From Aquabacter spiritensis (GTDB lineage: Bacteria; Pseudomonadota; Alphaproteobacteria; Rhizobiales; Xanthobacteraceae): DNA of 64,000 nucleotides. The position numbers were made by a program, and so were the translations under genes. The notes beneath the pieces were generated by a model. That model had not been told where the DNA came from and did not search any database. It was given only the letters and a program-made list of their open reading frames with translations. Below are positions 1-7,083 of this stretch, one piece after another; the stretch's first letter is position 1; every line of letters begins with the position of its first letter. The stretch covers positions 1 to 64,000 of the forward strand of contig NZ_SMAI01000002.1 of assembly GCF_004346185.1 (NCBI RefSeq), in the 5' to 3' direction.

Positions 1-120
1 GATCAGCCCGGCATGACCGGAGAAGGCGTCCGCTGGCGAAATCCGGCTTCGTGCCAGCACGCCTCACAGGCCGACTTTTTCAACGGAATCGGTCAGAGGC
101 GTATGTTCCGAACCCCCCCC
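1..120. other. Left edge, no gene identified
   Basis: The 120 bases before the end of the minus-strand anti-sigma gene contain no reading frame I can support. They end in a run of nine C residues (about 113-121) next to the stop codon of nrsF. No terminator hairpin is evident. Confidence 0.4.
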
Positions 121-756
121 CTACCACCGCAACACCACCCTCCCCAGCAGGGCGCCGGTGGCGGTGGTGAGGGTCAGAGCGAGGCCGTACCAGGCGAGGA
201 GGAAGAGCGGGGAATCGTCGATGCAGTGGAAGGCGTAGAGCGTCGCGCCGATCCCGCCGGCGAGAAGGCCGGCCGCCGCTCCCGCCACAGCCGGCCGGTC
301 CGGCGCGCCGCGGCGCAGCGCCAGCAGAGCGGCGGCGAGCACCGGCGCCGACATCACCGGCACCAGGATGGCGCAGGCGAGCGCATAATGCCCGACCAGA
401 TCGGGCAGCCAGCGCGTCGCCGGGGTGAAGACCAGTTCCGCCGCCACCCCGAGCGCCAAAAACCCCGCCGGCAGCAGAAGCAGGCGCGCCGCCCCCGCCG
501 GCCGCGCCCCCGGCCGCACGAGGCGCAGCGCGGTCCAGCCGGCGGCCCCCGCGAGCGAGAGGGTGACGGCGAATTTCAACAGAATGCGCGGCTCCATGAG
601 AAGGCCGGGCATGCCGGCGCGCAGCGAGAGCAGCAGCGCGAACAGCACCAGCGCGCCCGCGCCGCCGGCGGCCAAAGCGAGGCCGAGCCCGCTTTCCAGG
701 CTGTGGGTGGGGCGCGCATCGGCCGAAAGGCCGCGGATCAGATCCTCCGTCTTCAT
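121..756 (-). CDS. nrsF: NrsF-type anti-sigma factor (DUF1109 membrane protein)
   Basis: A 211-aa, very hydrophobic protein with about six predicted membrane segments, the size and pattern of the DUF1109/NrsF family. Family members hold an ECF sigma factor at the inner membrane and release it under metal or oxidative stress. Two cysteines, Cys128 (in YALACAIL) and Cys178 (in FHCIDDSP), sit where the family has its conserved sensing pair. The start is ATG at 756: it overlaps the sigma-factor stop by four bases (ATGA), which implies translational coupling. A longer upstream start would lie inside the sigma gene and is rejected. The sensing role is family knowledge; the specific signal here is inferred. 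Confidence 0.85.
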   Translation of the reverse strand: MKTEDLIRGLSADARPTHSLESGLGLALAAGGAGALVLFALLLSLRAGMPGLLMEPRILLKFAVTLSLAGAAGWTALRLVRPGARPAGAARLLLLPAGFLALGVAAELVFTPATRWLPDLVGHYALACAILVPVMSAPVLAAALLALRRGAPDRPAVAGAAAGLLAGGIGATLYAFHCIDDSPLFLLAWYGLALTLTTATGALLGRVVLRW

Positions 757-1316
757 GTCCGCTCCTCCGTAGCGTCGCTGCGCAGTCGCGCCGAGAGGCT
801 GGCGAAGGCGCGGTGCAGCGCGACGCGCACCGCCCCCGGCGTCATCTTCAGGCGCGCCGCCGTCTCGCCGATCGAGGCGCCCTCGACCGCCACCGCCTGG
901 AGCACGTCGCGCTGCTTGTCCGGCAGCCGGGCGAGATGGCGGGCGACCTCCTCGGCCTCGGTGCCGGGGCGCTCCTCCGGCGCCGCCAGGAGATCGGCGA
1001 AATCCTCGACCGGCACCTCCACCCGCCGGCCGCGCCGGCGCAGATGGTCGATCATCTTGTTGCGCGCGATGGTCCACAGCCAGGGGGAGAGCGGATCGCC
1101 GCTGCGCCAGCTCTGCCGCTTGAGATGCACCGCCAGCAAGGTCTCCTGCACGATATCCTCACAGTCCGAAGCCGGCGCGCCGAGCGCCGAAAGGCGGCGC
1201 TGCACCACCCGGCGGATCGCCGGGGCGATCTCGCGCAGCAGCCGGTCATAGGCCACGCCGTCGCCGCCGAGCGCGGCCTGCATGTCGCGCGACCAGCGCC
1301 GCTCCCGATCGTCCAT
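753..1316 (-). CDS. sigF: ECF RNA polymerase sigma factor, SigF/NrsF-associated type
   Basis: A 187-aa ECF sigma factor. Sigma region 2 covers roughly residues 20-85, including DIVQETLLAVH and the WTIARNKMIDHLRRRGR stretch that contacts the -10 element. Region 4, an HTH, covers about 120-175. ATG at 1316 is preferred over the in-frame TTG at 1337 because the -10 half (CGAA on this strand, 1338-1341) lies directly next to 1337, which leaves no room for a leader; GGGAA lies upstream of the ATG. It is followed and overlapped by nrsF. The GTAACG-N16-CGAA element in front of it implies autoregulation. Pairing with a DUF1109 anti-sigma supports the SigF (ECF16-like) assignment. Confidence 0.85.
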   Translation of the reverse strand: MDDRERRWSRDMQAALGGDGVAYDRLLREIAPAIRRVVQRRLSALGAPASDCEDIVQETLLAVHLKRQSWRSGDPLSPWLWTIARNKMIDHLRRRGRRVEVPVEDFADLLAAPEERPGTEAEEVARHLARLPDKQRDVLQAVAVEGASIGETAARLKMTPGAVRVALHRAFASLSARLRSDATEERT

Positions 1317-1337
1317 CGACACGTTCCCGAAGGTCAA

Positions 1338-1363
1338 TTCGCCGGCTACCCGTCAATCGTTAC
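1338..1363 (-). promoter_or_regulatory. SigF-type promoter for the sigma/anti-sigma operon
   Basis: On the minus strand the sequence reads GTAACG (1363-1358), a 16-base spacer, then CGAA (1341-1338). The same hexamer, spacer length and tetramer occur on the plus strand at 1421-1446 facing the bufferin operon. This resembles the promoter described for SigF of Caulobacter. The -10 lies about 22 bases from the chosen ATG, giving a short leader. Confidence 0.7.
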
Positions 1364-1420
1364 GCCGCGACCGGCCGGTCGGGCGTTTTTTTTCGGCCGC
1401 ATATTTCTTCGCCCGGCGGC

Positions 1421-1446
1421 GTAACGCAATGCGCCCTGCCGCCGAA
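1421..1446 (+). promoter_or_regulatory. SigF-type promoter for the bufferin operon
   Basis: GTAACG at 1421-1426, a 16-base spacer and CGAA at 1443-1446, identical in arrangement to the divergent element at 1338-1363. It lies 60 bases upstream of the DUF2282 gene. The matching pair on opposite strands is strong evidence that the sigma factor next door drives both operons. Confidence 0.7.
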
Positions 1447-1506
1447 GAAGGGAATGGCACGGCCGGGCTTCCGGTCGACGGCCCGACCCTTTTCGGAGAA
1501 TTTCCC

Positions 1507-1794
1507 ATGACCACCAAGACCCAATTCACCGCCAGCCTGCTCGCCGGCTCGCTCGTCGCCGCCCTCGGCATGGTCGCCAGCGCGTCCGCCGGCCCGGTCG
1601 CCGCGCAGCCGACGATGGACAAGTGCTACGGCATCTCGCTCGCCGGCAAGAATGACTGCGCCGCGGGCGCCGGCACCACCTGCGCCGGCAGCTCCAAGGT
1701 GAATTACGACACCAAGGCGTGGAAATACGTCGCCAAGGGCACCTGCGAGACGATCAAGACCCCGAAGGGCATGGGCCAGCTCCAGCCGATGTGA
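1507..1794 (+). CDS. bufA: Bufferin-type RiPP precursor (DUF2282 family)
   Basis: A 95-aa secreted small protein. Residues 1 to about 28 form a signal peptide (TTK, a hydrophobic stretch, then ASASA). The mature part has four cysteines: Cys40, Cys51, Cys59 and Cys80. The motif MDKCYGISLAGKNDC is the DUF2282 hallmark. Family members are precursors whose cysteines are modified by an MNIO enzyme (oxazolone/thiooxazole-type chemistry) and which bind copper in the periplasm. The modifying enzyme and its partner follow directly downstream. The ATG sits just after GGAGAA. Copper as the ligand here is inferred from the family and the context. Confidence 0.88.
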   Translation: MTTKTQFTASLLAGSLVAALGMVASASAGPVAAQPTMDKCYGISLAGKNDCAAGAGTTCAGSSKVNYDTKAWKYVAKGTCETIKTPKGMGQLQPM

Positions 1795-1845
1795 GCGCCG
1801 GGGAGGGCGCCCCGCGCGCCCTCCCTCCCCTGTCAGGAGGTTGCC

Positions 1846-2706
1846 ATGCCCGCTGTCCCTACCCTTCCCGCCGGCCCCGGCGTCGGCTTCAAGCCCGAGC
1901 ATTTCGACGCGCTCGCCGCCGATGCGGACGCCCCGCTCGCCTTTCTCGAAATCCATGCCGAGAATTATATGGGCGCGGGCGGCCGGCCGCACGCCCAGCT
2001 CGCCGCCTTAAGGTCGCGCTTCGCGCTCTCGGTCCATGGCGTCGGCCTGTCGATCGGCGGCGAGGCGCCGCTCGATGCCGCCCATCTCGGCCGGCTGCGC
2101 ACCCTGCTCGACCGCTACGCCCCCGAGAGCTTTTCCGAGCATCTCGCCTGGTCGACCCATTCCGGCGAATTCTTCAACGATCTGCTGCCGCTGCCTTATA
2201 CCGCGCGGACCCTGGCGCGGGTCGCCGACCATGTCGCGCAGGTGCAGGACACGCTCGGCCGCCGCATGCTCCTGGAAAACCCCTCGACCTATGTCCGCTT
2301 CGCCGAGAGCACGCTCGCCGAGGTCGATTTCCTGCACGCGATCGTCGCGCGCACCGGCTGCGGGCTGCTGCTCGACGTCAACAATGTCTTCGTCTCCGCG
2401 GTCAATCACGGCACCGATCCGCGCGCCTATCTCGCTGAATTCCCGCTCGAGGCGGTGGGCGAGATCCATCTCGGCGGGCACGATGCCGATGCCGACGAGA
2501 CCGGCGCGCCGGTTCTGATCGACGCCCATGGCAGCGCGGTCGCCGATCCGGTCTGGACGCTGTTCGCCGAGGTGATCGCGCGCACCGGGCCGCTGCCGAG
2601 CCTGATCGAATGGGACAATGACGTGCCGGACTGGCCGGTATTGCGGGCGCAGGCGGCGCGCGCCGGAGCGGTGCTGGCCGCGCCCGCGCACAGCCGGGCG
2701 GCCTGA
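1846..2706 (+). CDS. bufB: MNIO family RiPP-modifying enzyme (DUF692)
   Basis: A 286-aa DUF692 protein, now called multinuclear non-haem iron-dependent oxidative enzymes (MNIO). The TIM-barrel metal-binding motifs are visible: EIHAENY (35-41), VHG (63-65), SEHLAW (97-102), ENPSTY (144-149), LDVNNV (176-181) followed by His188, and GEIHLGGH (205-212). It should modify cysteines of the DUF2282 peptide encoded 51 bases upstream. AGGAGG lies five bases before the ATG. It ends three bases before the DUF2063 gene. Confidence 0.9.
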   Translation: MPAVPTLPAGPGVGFKPEHFDALAADADAPLAFLEIHAENYMGAGGRPHAQLAALRSRFALSVHGVGLSIGGEAPLDAAHLGRLRTLLDRYAPESFSEHLAWSTHSGEFFNDLLPLPYTARTLARVADHVAQVQDTLGRRMLLENPSTYVRFAESTLAEVDFLHAIVARTGCGLLLDVNNVFVSAVNHGTDPRAYLAEFPLEAVGEIHLGGHDADADETGAPVLIDAHGSAVADPVWTLFAEVIARTGPLPSLIEWDNDVPDWPVLRAQAARAGAVLAAPAHSRAA

Positions 2707-2709
2707 GCC

Positions 2710-3450
2710 ATGGCCGGGCTCGCCGCCTTCGCCGCCGCGCTCCACGCCGAAGACGGCGCCCCGCCGCCCGGGCTCGCCGGCCCGGCGGTGCGGCGCTTCG
2801 CGATCTACCGCAACAATGTCGCCGTCGGCCTGATCGGCGCGCTGGAGACCCGCTTTCCGGCGGTGCGCGCTCTGGTCGGGGCGGACTTTTTCGGCGCCCT
2901 GGCGCGGGACTTCATCCGCGCCCACCCGCCCGCGAGCCCGGTGCTCGCGCAGTTCGGCGACGCGCTGCCGGGCTTTCTCGCCGATTTCCCGCCGGCCGCG
3001 GACCTGCCTTATCTCGCCGACATCGCGGCGGTCGAGGCGGCGCGCACCCGCGCCTATCACGCCGCCGACACGCCGCGGCTCGCCGCGTCGGCCTTCGCCG
3101 CGCTGCCACCGGACGCGCTCGGCGACCTGCGGCTCGCTTTGCACCCGGCGGTCGCGCTCATCCGCTCGGTCCATCCGATCGCCGACATAATGGCGGCCGC
3201 GACCGGCGCGGCGGCCGGGGTGGAGGACTGGACGCCCCAGGCCCTTCTGGTCGACCGCCCGGGCTTCGATGTCGTGACCCGGCCGATCGCCTGCGGCACG
3301 GCGACCTTTCTCGCCGCGCTCGGCGCCGGTCATCCGCTCGGCGCCGCGGCGGCGGCGGCCGACGATCTCGACCTTCCCGCAGCGCTCGCCGACCTCGTCG
3401 GCGGCGCGCTCGCCATCGGCTTTCTGCCGCCCGGCGCCGCCGTGCTTTGA
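2710..3450 (+). CDS. bufC: DUF2063 putative DNA-binding-like RiPP partner protein
   Basis: A 246-aa protein of the DUF2063 family, which nearly always accompanies a DUF692 enzyme and is thought to present the precursor to it. The N-terminal helical domain carries the family core (RRFAIYRNNVAVGLIGALE, about 28-46) followed by FPAVRALVG; the C-terminal half is the ferredoxin-like/RRE-like part. It starts three bases after the bufB stop, so the genes are co-transcribed and probably coupled. The old name 'putative DNA-binding' is not supported by this context. Confidence 0.85.
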   Translation: MAGLAAFAAALHAEDGAPPPGLAGPAVRRFAIYRNNVAVGLIGALETRFPAVRALVGADFFGALARDFIRAHPPASPVLAQFGDALPGFLADFPPAADLPYLADIAAVEAARTRAYHAADTPRLAASAFAALPPDALGDLRLALHPAVALIRSVHPIADIMAAATGAAAGVEDWTPQALLVDRPGFDVVTRPIACGTATFLAALGAGHPLGAAAAAADDLDLPAALADLVGGALAIGFLPPGAAVL

Positions 3451-3500
3451 GTGTCGGCGCCCCGCGCGTCCCCAGGCCCGGACCCCCGGGTCCCGCGCCT

Positions 3501-3575
3501 TCAGGTCCCGCGCCTTCAGGTTCCAAGTTCTCAAGTCCCAGGTTCTCAAGTCCCAAGTTCTCAAGTCCCAAGTTC
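3501..3575. repeat. 15-bp tandem repeat array, left part
   Basis: Five adjoining 15-base units (consensus TCARGTCCCAAGTTC), the first with a more divergent tail. A partial sixth unit (GGTCCCGCGCCT) precedes them. The same unit continues in the same orientation at 3791-3925, so the two parts look like one array split by the palindrome at 3576-3795. The unit length is a multiple of three, so several frames stay open across it without being genes. Confidence 0.85.
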
Positions 3576-3795
3576 TGAGAGCCCGTTTGGAAATTCGTGG
3601 GTTGCGTCCTTCCCCCTCCCCATCCCTCCCCCGCAAGCGGGAGAGGGGCCTGTCACGCTGGCCGCAGTGACACGCTTCGAAATCCAGGCGGAGAAAGCCC
3701 TCTCCCGCTTGCGGGGGAGGGTTGGGAGGGGGCAAGCGAGGCTGGGCAAAGCGCGCGGGCCTGCGATCGTTGGGCATTTTCCAAACGGGCTCTCA
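3576..3795. repeat. 220-bp nested palindrome inside the repeat array (MITE-like)
   Basis: The outer arms are perfect 18-base inverted copies: TGAGAGCCCGTTTGGAAA at 3576-3593 and its complement at 3778-3795. Inside them a second inverted pair of about 36 bases, built on CCGCAAGCGGGAGAGG, lies at about 3610-3646 and 3698-3733. The element contains no gene. It interrupts the 15-bp array without changing its orientation, as a non-autonomous mobile element would. It could also fold as a long RNA hairpin and reduce read-through into the DoxX gene. Confidence 0.75.
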
Positions 3796-3925
3796 GGTCC
3801 CAAGTCCTCAGGTCCCAAGTCCTCAGGTCCCAAGTCCTCAGGTCCCAAGTCCTCAGGTCCCAAGTCCTCAGGTCCCAAGTTCTTAGGTCCCGAATCCCCA
3901 GGTCCCGAATCCCAAGGTCCCGAAC
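3791..3925. repeat. 15-bp tandem repeat array, right part
   Basis: Nine units of 15 bases. Six read YCTCAGGTCCCAAGT almost without change; the last three drift to GGTCCCGAAT/GGTCCCGAAC variants. The array ends about 48 bases before the DoxX gene. Its five-residue periodicity produces spurious repeat peptides in several frames on both strands. Confidence 0.9.
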
Positions 3926-3973
3926 CCGCACCCCGATCCCTCAGGCCCCCGCCTGCGCACCAGGAGCCCCGCC

Positions 3974-4513
3974 ATGAGCCCGCACACCAAGAGCCCCAAC
4001 ATGACCCCCACCATGACCCCCACCATGCCCCCCGGCCCGACGCCAGCCGATGGCCCGGCCCCCTCCACCCCGCTGGCGCGCGCCGCCGCGGCGTGGCGGC
4101 GCGTCACCGGCGCGCTCGATGCCATCCCGTACGCGCTGCTGGCGCTGTGCGCGCGGATCTTCCCGGCGGCGGTGTTCTGGCAGTCGGGCGCGACCAAGGT
4201 CGAGGGCTGGCGGGTGACCGAGGGCGCGGTGGCGCTGTTCCAGGAGGAATATCGCCTGCCGCTGCTCGATCCCTGGCTGGCCGCCCATCTCGCCGCGGCG
4301 GCGGAGCACGCTTTCCCGATCCTGCTCGTGCTCGGCCTCGCCACCCGCGTCGCGGCGGGCGCGCTGCTCGGCATGATTTTTGTGATCCAGGTCTTCGTCT
4401 ATCCCGATGCCTGGCCGACCCACGGCGTCTGGGCCACCTGCCTCCTCCTCCTCCTCGCCCGCGGCCCCGGGGCGCTCTCGCTCGACGCGTGGATCGGGCG
4501 GGGGGTGCGGTGA
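3974..4513 (+). CDS. DoxX family membrane protein of the bufferin operon
   Basis: A 179-aa DoxX-like protein with four hydrophobic segments after a Pro/Thr/Met-rich, presumably cytoplasmic N-terminus of about 40 residues. The DoxX signature is visible around FPAAVFWQSGATKVEGW and AAAEHAFPILLVLGLATR. DoxX proteins are the usual fourth member of DUF2282-DUF692-DUF2063 operons. Here the gene is separated from bufC by 523 bases of repeats. CAGGAG lies seven bases before the ATG. The Met/Pro N-terminus may be longer than the true protein; ATGs occur also at codons 10, 14 and 18. Confidence 0.8.
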   Translation: MSPHTKSPNMTPTMTPTMPPGPTPADGPAPSTPLARAAAAWRRVTGALDAIPYALLALCARIFPAAVFWQSGATKVEGWRVTEGAVALFQEEYRLPLLDPWLAAHLAAAAEHAFPILLVLGLATRVAAGALLGMIFVIQVFVYPDAWPTHGVWATCLLLLLARGPGALSLDAWIGRGVR

Positions 4514-4579
4514 GGGGGGGCGGTTGTGGTGGGCGATTTCGCTGTGGGCAAGGAATAGACCTTGCCAAGTGCGGGTCTG

Positions 4580-4608
4580 AACGTCCGGTATGGGGCCGGG
4601 AGCGGGCT
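4580..4608 (+). repeat. Direct repeat left of the helicase-HEPN module
   Basis: GAACGTCCGGTATGGGGC followed by CGGGAGCGGGC. It aligns without gaps to 7288-7316 on the same strand (22 of 29 identical, 16 of the first 18). The two copies bracket the two-gene accessory module. They may be attachment-site relics or two members of a dispersed intergenic repeat family. Confidence 0.5.
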
Positions 4609-4695
4609 GACGGCTTTCGGACAAGCAAACGCGAAAGCAGACGTATCGTTATTATGATGCGAGCCGTGCCAGGCGAAGTCGGCGGACGCGAGCCC

Positions 4696-5154
4696 TTATG
4701 CTGTTTGATTGCCCCGTTCTCGCTCCCGCATAATGACCTCCGAAGCGAGTGAGGTCATCGCCCCAGCCAACTGCCAAGCCGTAAAGAGCTCCTCGTGAAG
4801 AGCTTCGAGGTCTGCCATCATCACGTCGCGCCCCTCGTCGGTCTGAATCTTGAAATTATGGCGTTCGTAGAAGCCGTGGTTCAGCCGGTTCCGCGCGGCC
4901 AGCGCCGACGCGAACCGGGCAGACAGATCGTCGTCGATCTCGACGTGCCGTTTGAGTTTGGTCAAGAGTCCGCCGAGTGTGCTCCGGTCGATATCGCGCA
5001 ACAGGTCGCGCCCACTCGCGCCATCGGGGACGACGTGCCAGCCGCTCTCCAGGCCCCGGGCGCAAAGCAAAAGCGTGCCGAGCTCGGTCTCGAACAACTG
5101 CGCGGCCTCCGCGGTGATGCCGAACTTGGCGTACAGCTCGTTACGGGTCGCCAC
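4696..5154 (-). CDS. Small HEPN-motif protein
   Basis: A 152-aa, mostly helical protein. Residues 88-93 read RNRLNH, the R-N-x3-H motif of HEPN domains, followed by GFYERH. Many HEPN proteins are RNases in toxin-antitoxin or anti-phage systems; others are inactive. A GTG start at 5154 lies six bases after the helicase stop, so the two genes form one transcript. The Shine-Dalgarno is weak, which suggests coupling to the helicase. I do not recognise a named family. HEPN membership is inferred from one motif and the length; RNase activity is not shown. Confidence 0.55.
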   Translation of the reverse strand: MATRNELYAKFGITAEAAQLFETELGTLLLCARGLESGWHVVPDGASGRDLLRDIDRSTLGGLLTKLKRHVEIDDDLSARFASALAARNRLNHGFYERHNFKIQTDEGRDVMMADLEALHEELFTAWQLAGAMTSLASEVIMRERERGNQTA

Positions 5155-5160
5155 GCCGCG

Positions 5161-7083
5161 CTACCCCGCGACCGCCTTGGGCGCGGTCGGGCCGAGCTCG
5201 TTCAGGAACCTGCTGGGCAGCAGGTTCGCCATCGCTCCCGACTGGGTCTTGAACGCCACGTTCGCGCCGTAGGCATCCTTGATGGTCATCTGCTGTGGGT
5301 AGCTGATGAATAGACTCCCCGGTCGCCCGTTCTCCGGGTCCGCCTTCACGCGCGTAATGCCGACGTAGAACAGCCGCCGCGCCTCTTCGAGCGCCGCGTC
5401 CTTCTCGTCTTTCGACCATTCGGGGTCAAACGCAGGGGGTAGGATGCCCTCGACGCATCCGGCAACGAAAACGTAGGGCGAGCTCAGTCCCTTGCTCTTG
5501 TGGAGGCTCATCAGCCGGACCTCCTCGACCGTTGGCGGGATGTCGGGCTGGGTGATCTCCTGCATCATGCCGGTGAGCAGATCAGCGGGCGTCTCCGCGC
5601 CCTCCATCTGAGCCAGCGCGAGCGCCCGGAGCTCGGCGAGGTCCTCATTTCCGTCCGGCAGTAGCTCGTCGATGAAGGCCTGCACGTCGGCCTTGACTGC
5701 GTCCAGTTCCGCCAGCGCCTCGGTGAGCAGCTTGAAGCGGGCCACCAGCGGTTTTGTGTGGGCGAGGGTGAGCGCATCGTCGGCCAACTTGTTCATCGCC
5801 TGCCAGGGGCTATCGCCGGAGCCCTCACAATACTTCCGGACGCGCGCGTAGGGCTTGCACCGGAAGTCATCGACGTCCGAGCCCAGCAGGTAGCGCAGGG
5901 CAACCCTGTCCTCGTTATCGAGGAACAGCTTGAACAGCGCGAACCGCATCTGCGCGGTCTCGGAGTCGAGTTGGCTCTCCTCGTAGTAAGACTTGGCCGG
6001 TATCTCGGCCACGCGCAGCGCTTGGAGGATCGGCTTCGCAGCGACCGCGCGCTGGACGAGGATGATTATCTCGCTCGGGTGGACGCCCGCTCCGAGCAGC
6101 CCCTCGATCTTGTTTTTTATCCACTCCGCCTCATTGTGGAGGTAGGGGACCTGCACGATTACGACCTCGCCCGGCCCCTTGCTCGCGAGCGCGTTGAGCG
6201 CACGAGGCGTACGGTTCTTGTTCACGGCGATGAGGGCGTTCGCCATCTCGACGACAGTTGTCGGGCAGCGATGACAGTCGGCCATCTCCAAGTCGGCGCA
6301 GCCCGGATGGATGCCCTTCCATTCCCGGATGCCGTCTGGGTGGGCGTTCTTGAAGCTGTAGATCGACTGATCGTCGTCGCCGACGATGCAGACCTCGGCC
6401 GCCGCGCCGAGGTAGGCGATTGCCGTCTGCTCCGCCTTGTTGAGGTCCTGAAACTCGTCGACGAGGAGATGCTTGAACTCCTTGTGCTCGGCCGCCGCGG
6501 GATTGTCCTTTAGGTAGCGCACGAGGTACGGGATGAGCTCGCCGATCAACATGCCTTCGTGGAAGTCGAGCCAGTCGAGCAGGTCGGCCTGAAACTGCTT
6601 CTCGGCCTCGTCCTTGGCGAAACCGGGTTCATCGCCTTGGCTCTGGGCCCACGCTGCCGTGTAGCCCTGGATCATCTTCTTGACCTTGCGCTTGCCGCCG
6701 TTTTCGCCCGCGAGGTCGCAGATCATGGCCTTGGTCTCGAAGGTGTTCAGCGGCCGGGGAACGCGGCCCACCGCCTCCAGGACGTGCTTCCGAGACAGTA
6801 TGCGCATTGCGAGACTGTGGAGGGTCTGACCTTCAAGGTCCTCGCACCCGGGGACGCCGAGCTTCTGAAGCTCGCGGTGAAGGTCTTCGGCCGCGACGCG
6901 GGTGAACGTCACGGCGAGCACTTCCTTGGGTACGATCGCTGATTCGAGCAGCTTTGCCACGCGCCGCTTCATGGCGAAGGACTTACCTGTGCCCGGCCCG
7001 GCGATAACTCGCACACGATGCTCGGGCGCCGCGGCGATGGCGTACGCGACGCTGCTCTTATCTAGCCCAGTATCCCAAGCCAT
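5161..7083 (-). CDS. UvrD/Rep-like superfamily 1 DNA helicase
   Basis: A 640-aa SF1A helicase. Motif I is AGPGTGKS (28-35), motif II VDEFQD (208-213), motif III GDDDQSIYSF (235-244), the SLHKSKGL block lies near 530, and motif VI FYVGITR is at 572-578. All ATPase motifs look intact. Start ATG 7083 is chosen because GGGGGGAA lies just upstream; an in-frame ATG at 7134 has no such site. It is shorter than housekeeping UvrD (about 720 aa) and lacks a recognisable nuclease domain. Its partner is the small HEPN-motif gene six bases downstream. The pair sits alone between operons that run in the other direction, flanked by repeats, and so looks acquired. Confidence 0.85.
   Translation of the reverse strand: MAWDTGLDKSSVAYAIAAAPEHRVRVIAGPGTGKSFAMKRRVAKLLESAIVPKEVLAVTFTRVAAEDLHRELQKLGVPGCEDLEGQTLHSLAMRILSRKHVLEAVGRVPRPLNTFETKAMICDLAGENGGKRKVKKMIQGYTAAWAQSQGDEPGFAKDEAEKQFQADLLDWLDFHEGMLIGELIPYLVRYLKDNPAAAEHKEFKHLLVDEFQDLNKAEQTAIAYLGAAAEVCIVGDDDQSIYSFKNAHPDGIREWKGIHPGCADLEMADCHRCPTTVVEMANALIAVNKNRTPRALNALASKGPGEVVIVQVPYLHNEAEWIKNKIEGLLGAGVHPSEIIILVQRAVAAKPILQALRVAEIPAKSYYEESQLDSETAQMRFALFKLFLDNEDRVALRYLLGSDVDDFRCKPYARVRKYCEGSGDSPWQAMNKLADDALTLAHTKPLVARFKLLTEALAELDAVKADVQAFIDELLPDGNEDLAELRALALAQMEGAETPADLLTGMMQEITQPDIPPTVEEVRLMSLHKSKGLSSPYVFVAGCVEGILPPAFDPEWSKDEKDAALEEARRLFYVGITRVKADPENGRPGSLFISYPQQMTIKDAYGANVAFKTQSGAMANLLPSRFLNELGPTAPKAVAG

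Noticed and set aside
757-1077. Longer anti-sigma protein starting inside the sigma gene
   Set aside because: The added residues are a shadow frame of the sigma factor; the ATGA overlap at 753-756 gives a normal-length NrsF.
2008-3777. 589-codon minus-strand frame opposite bufB and bufC
   Set aside because: Arg/Gly/Glu-rich shadow frame that also runs through the repeat array; bufB and bufC are conserved families.
3561-3878. Minus-strand pentapeptide-like repeat protein (LGPED repeats)
   Set aside because: Repeats translate openly in several frames on both strands; there is no start signal and it runs into the palindrome.
3501-3925. Possible CRISPR array
   Set aside because: The 15-base units are contiguous with no spacers, and no cas gene is present.
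3451-4752. A long plus-strand open frame (433 codons) through the repeats and over the DoxX gene
   Set aside because: It owes its openness to the 15-base periodicity of the array, has no ribosome-binding site, and is out of frame with the recognisable DoxX protein.
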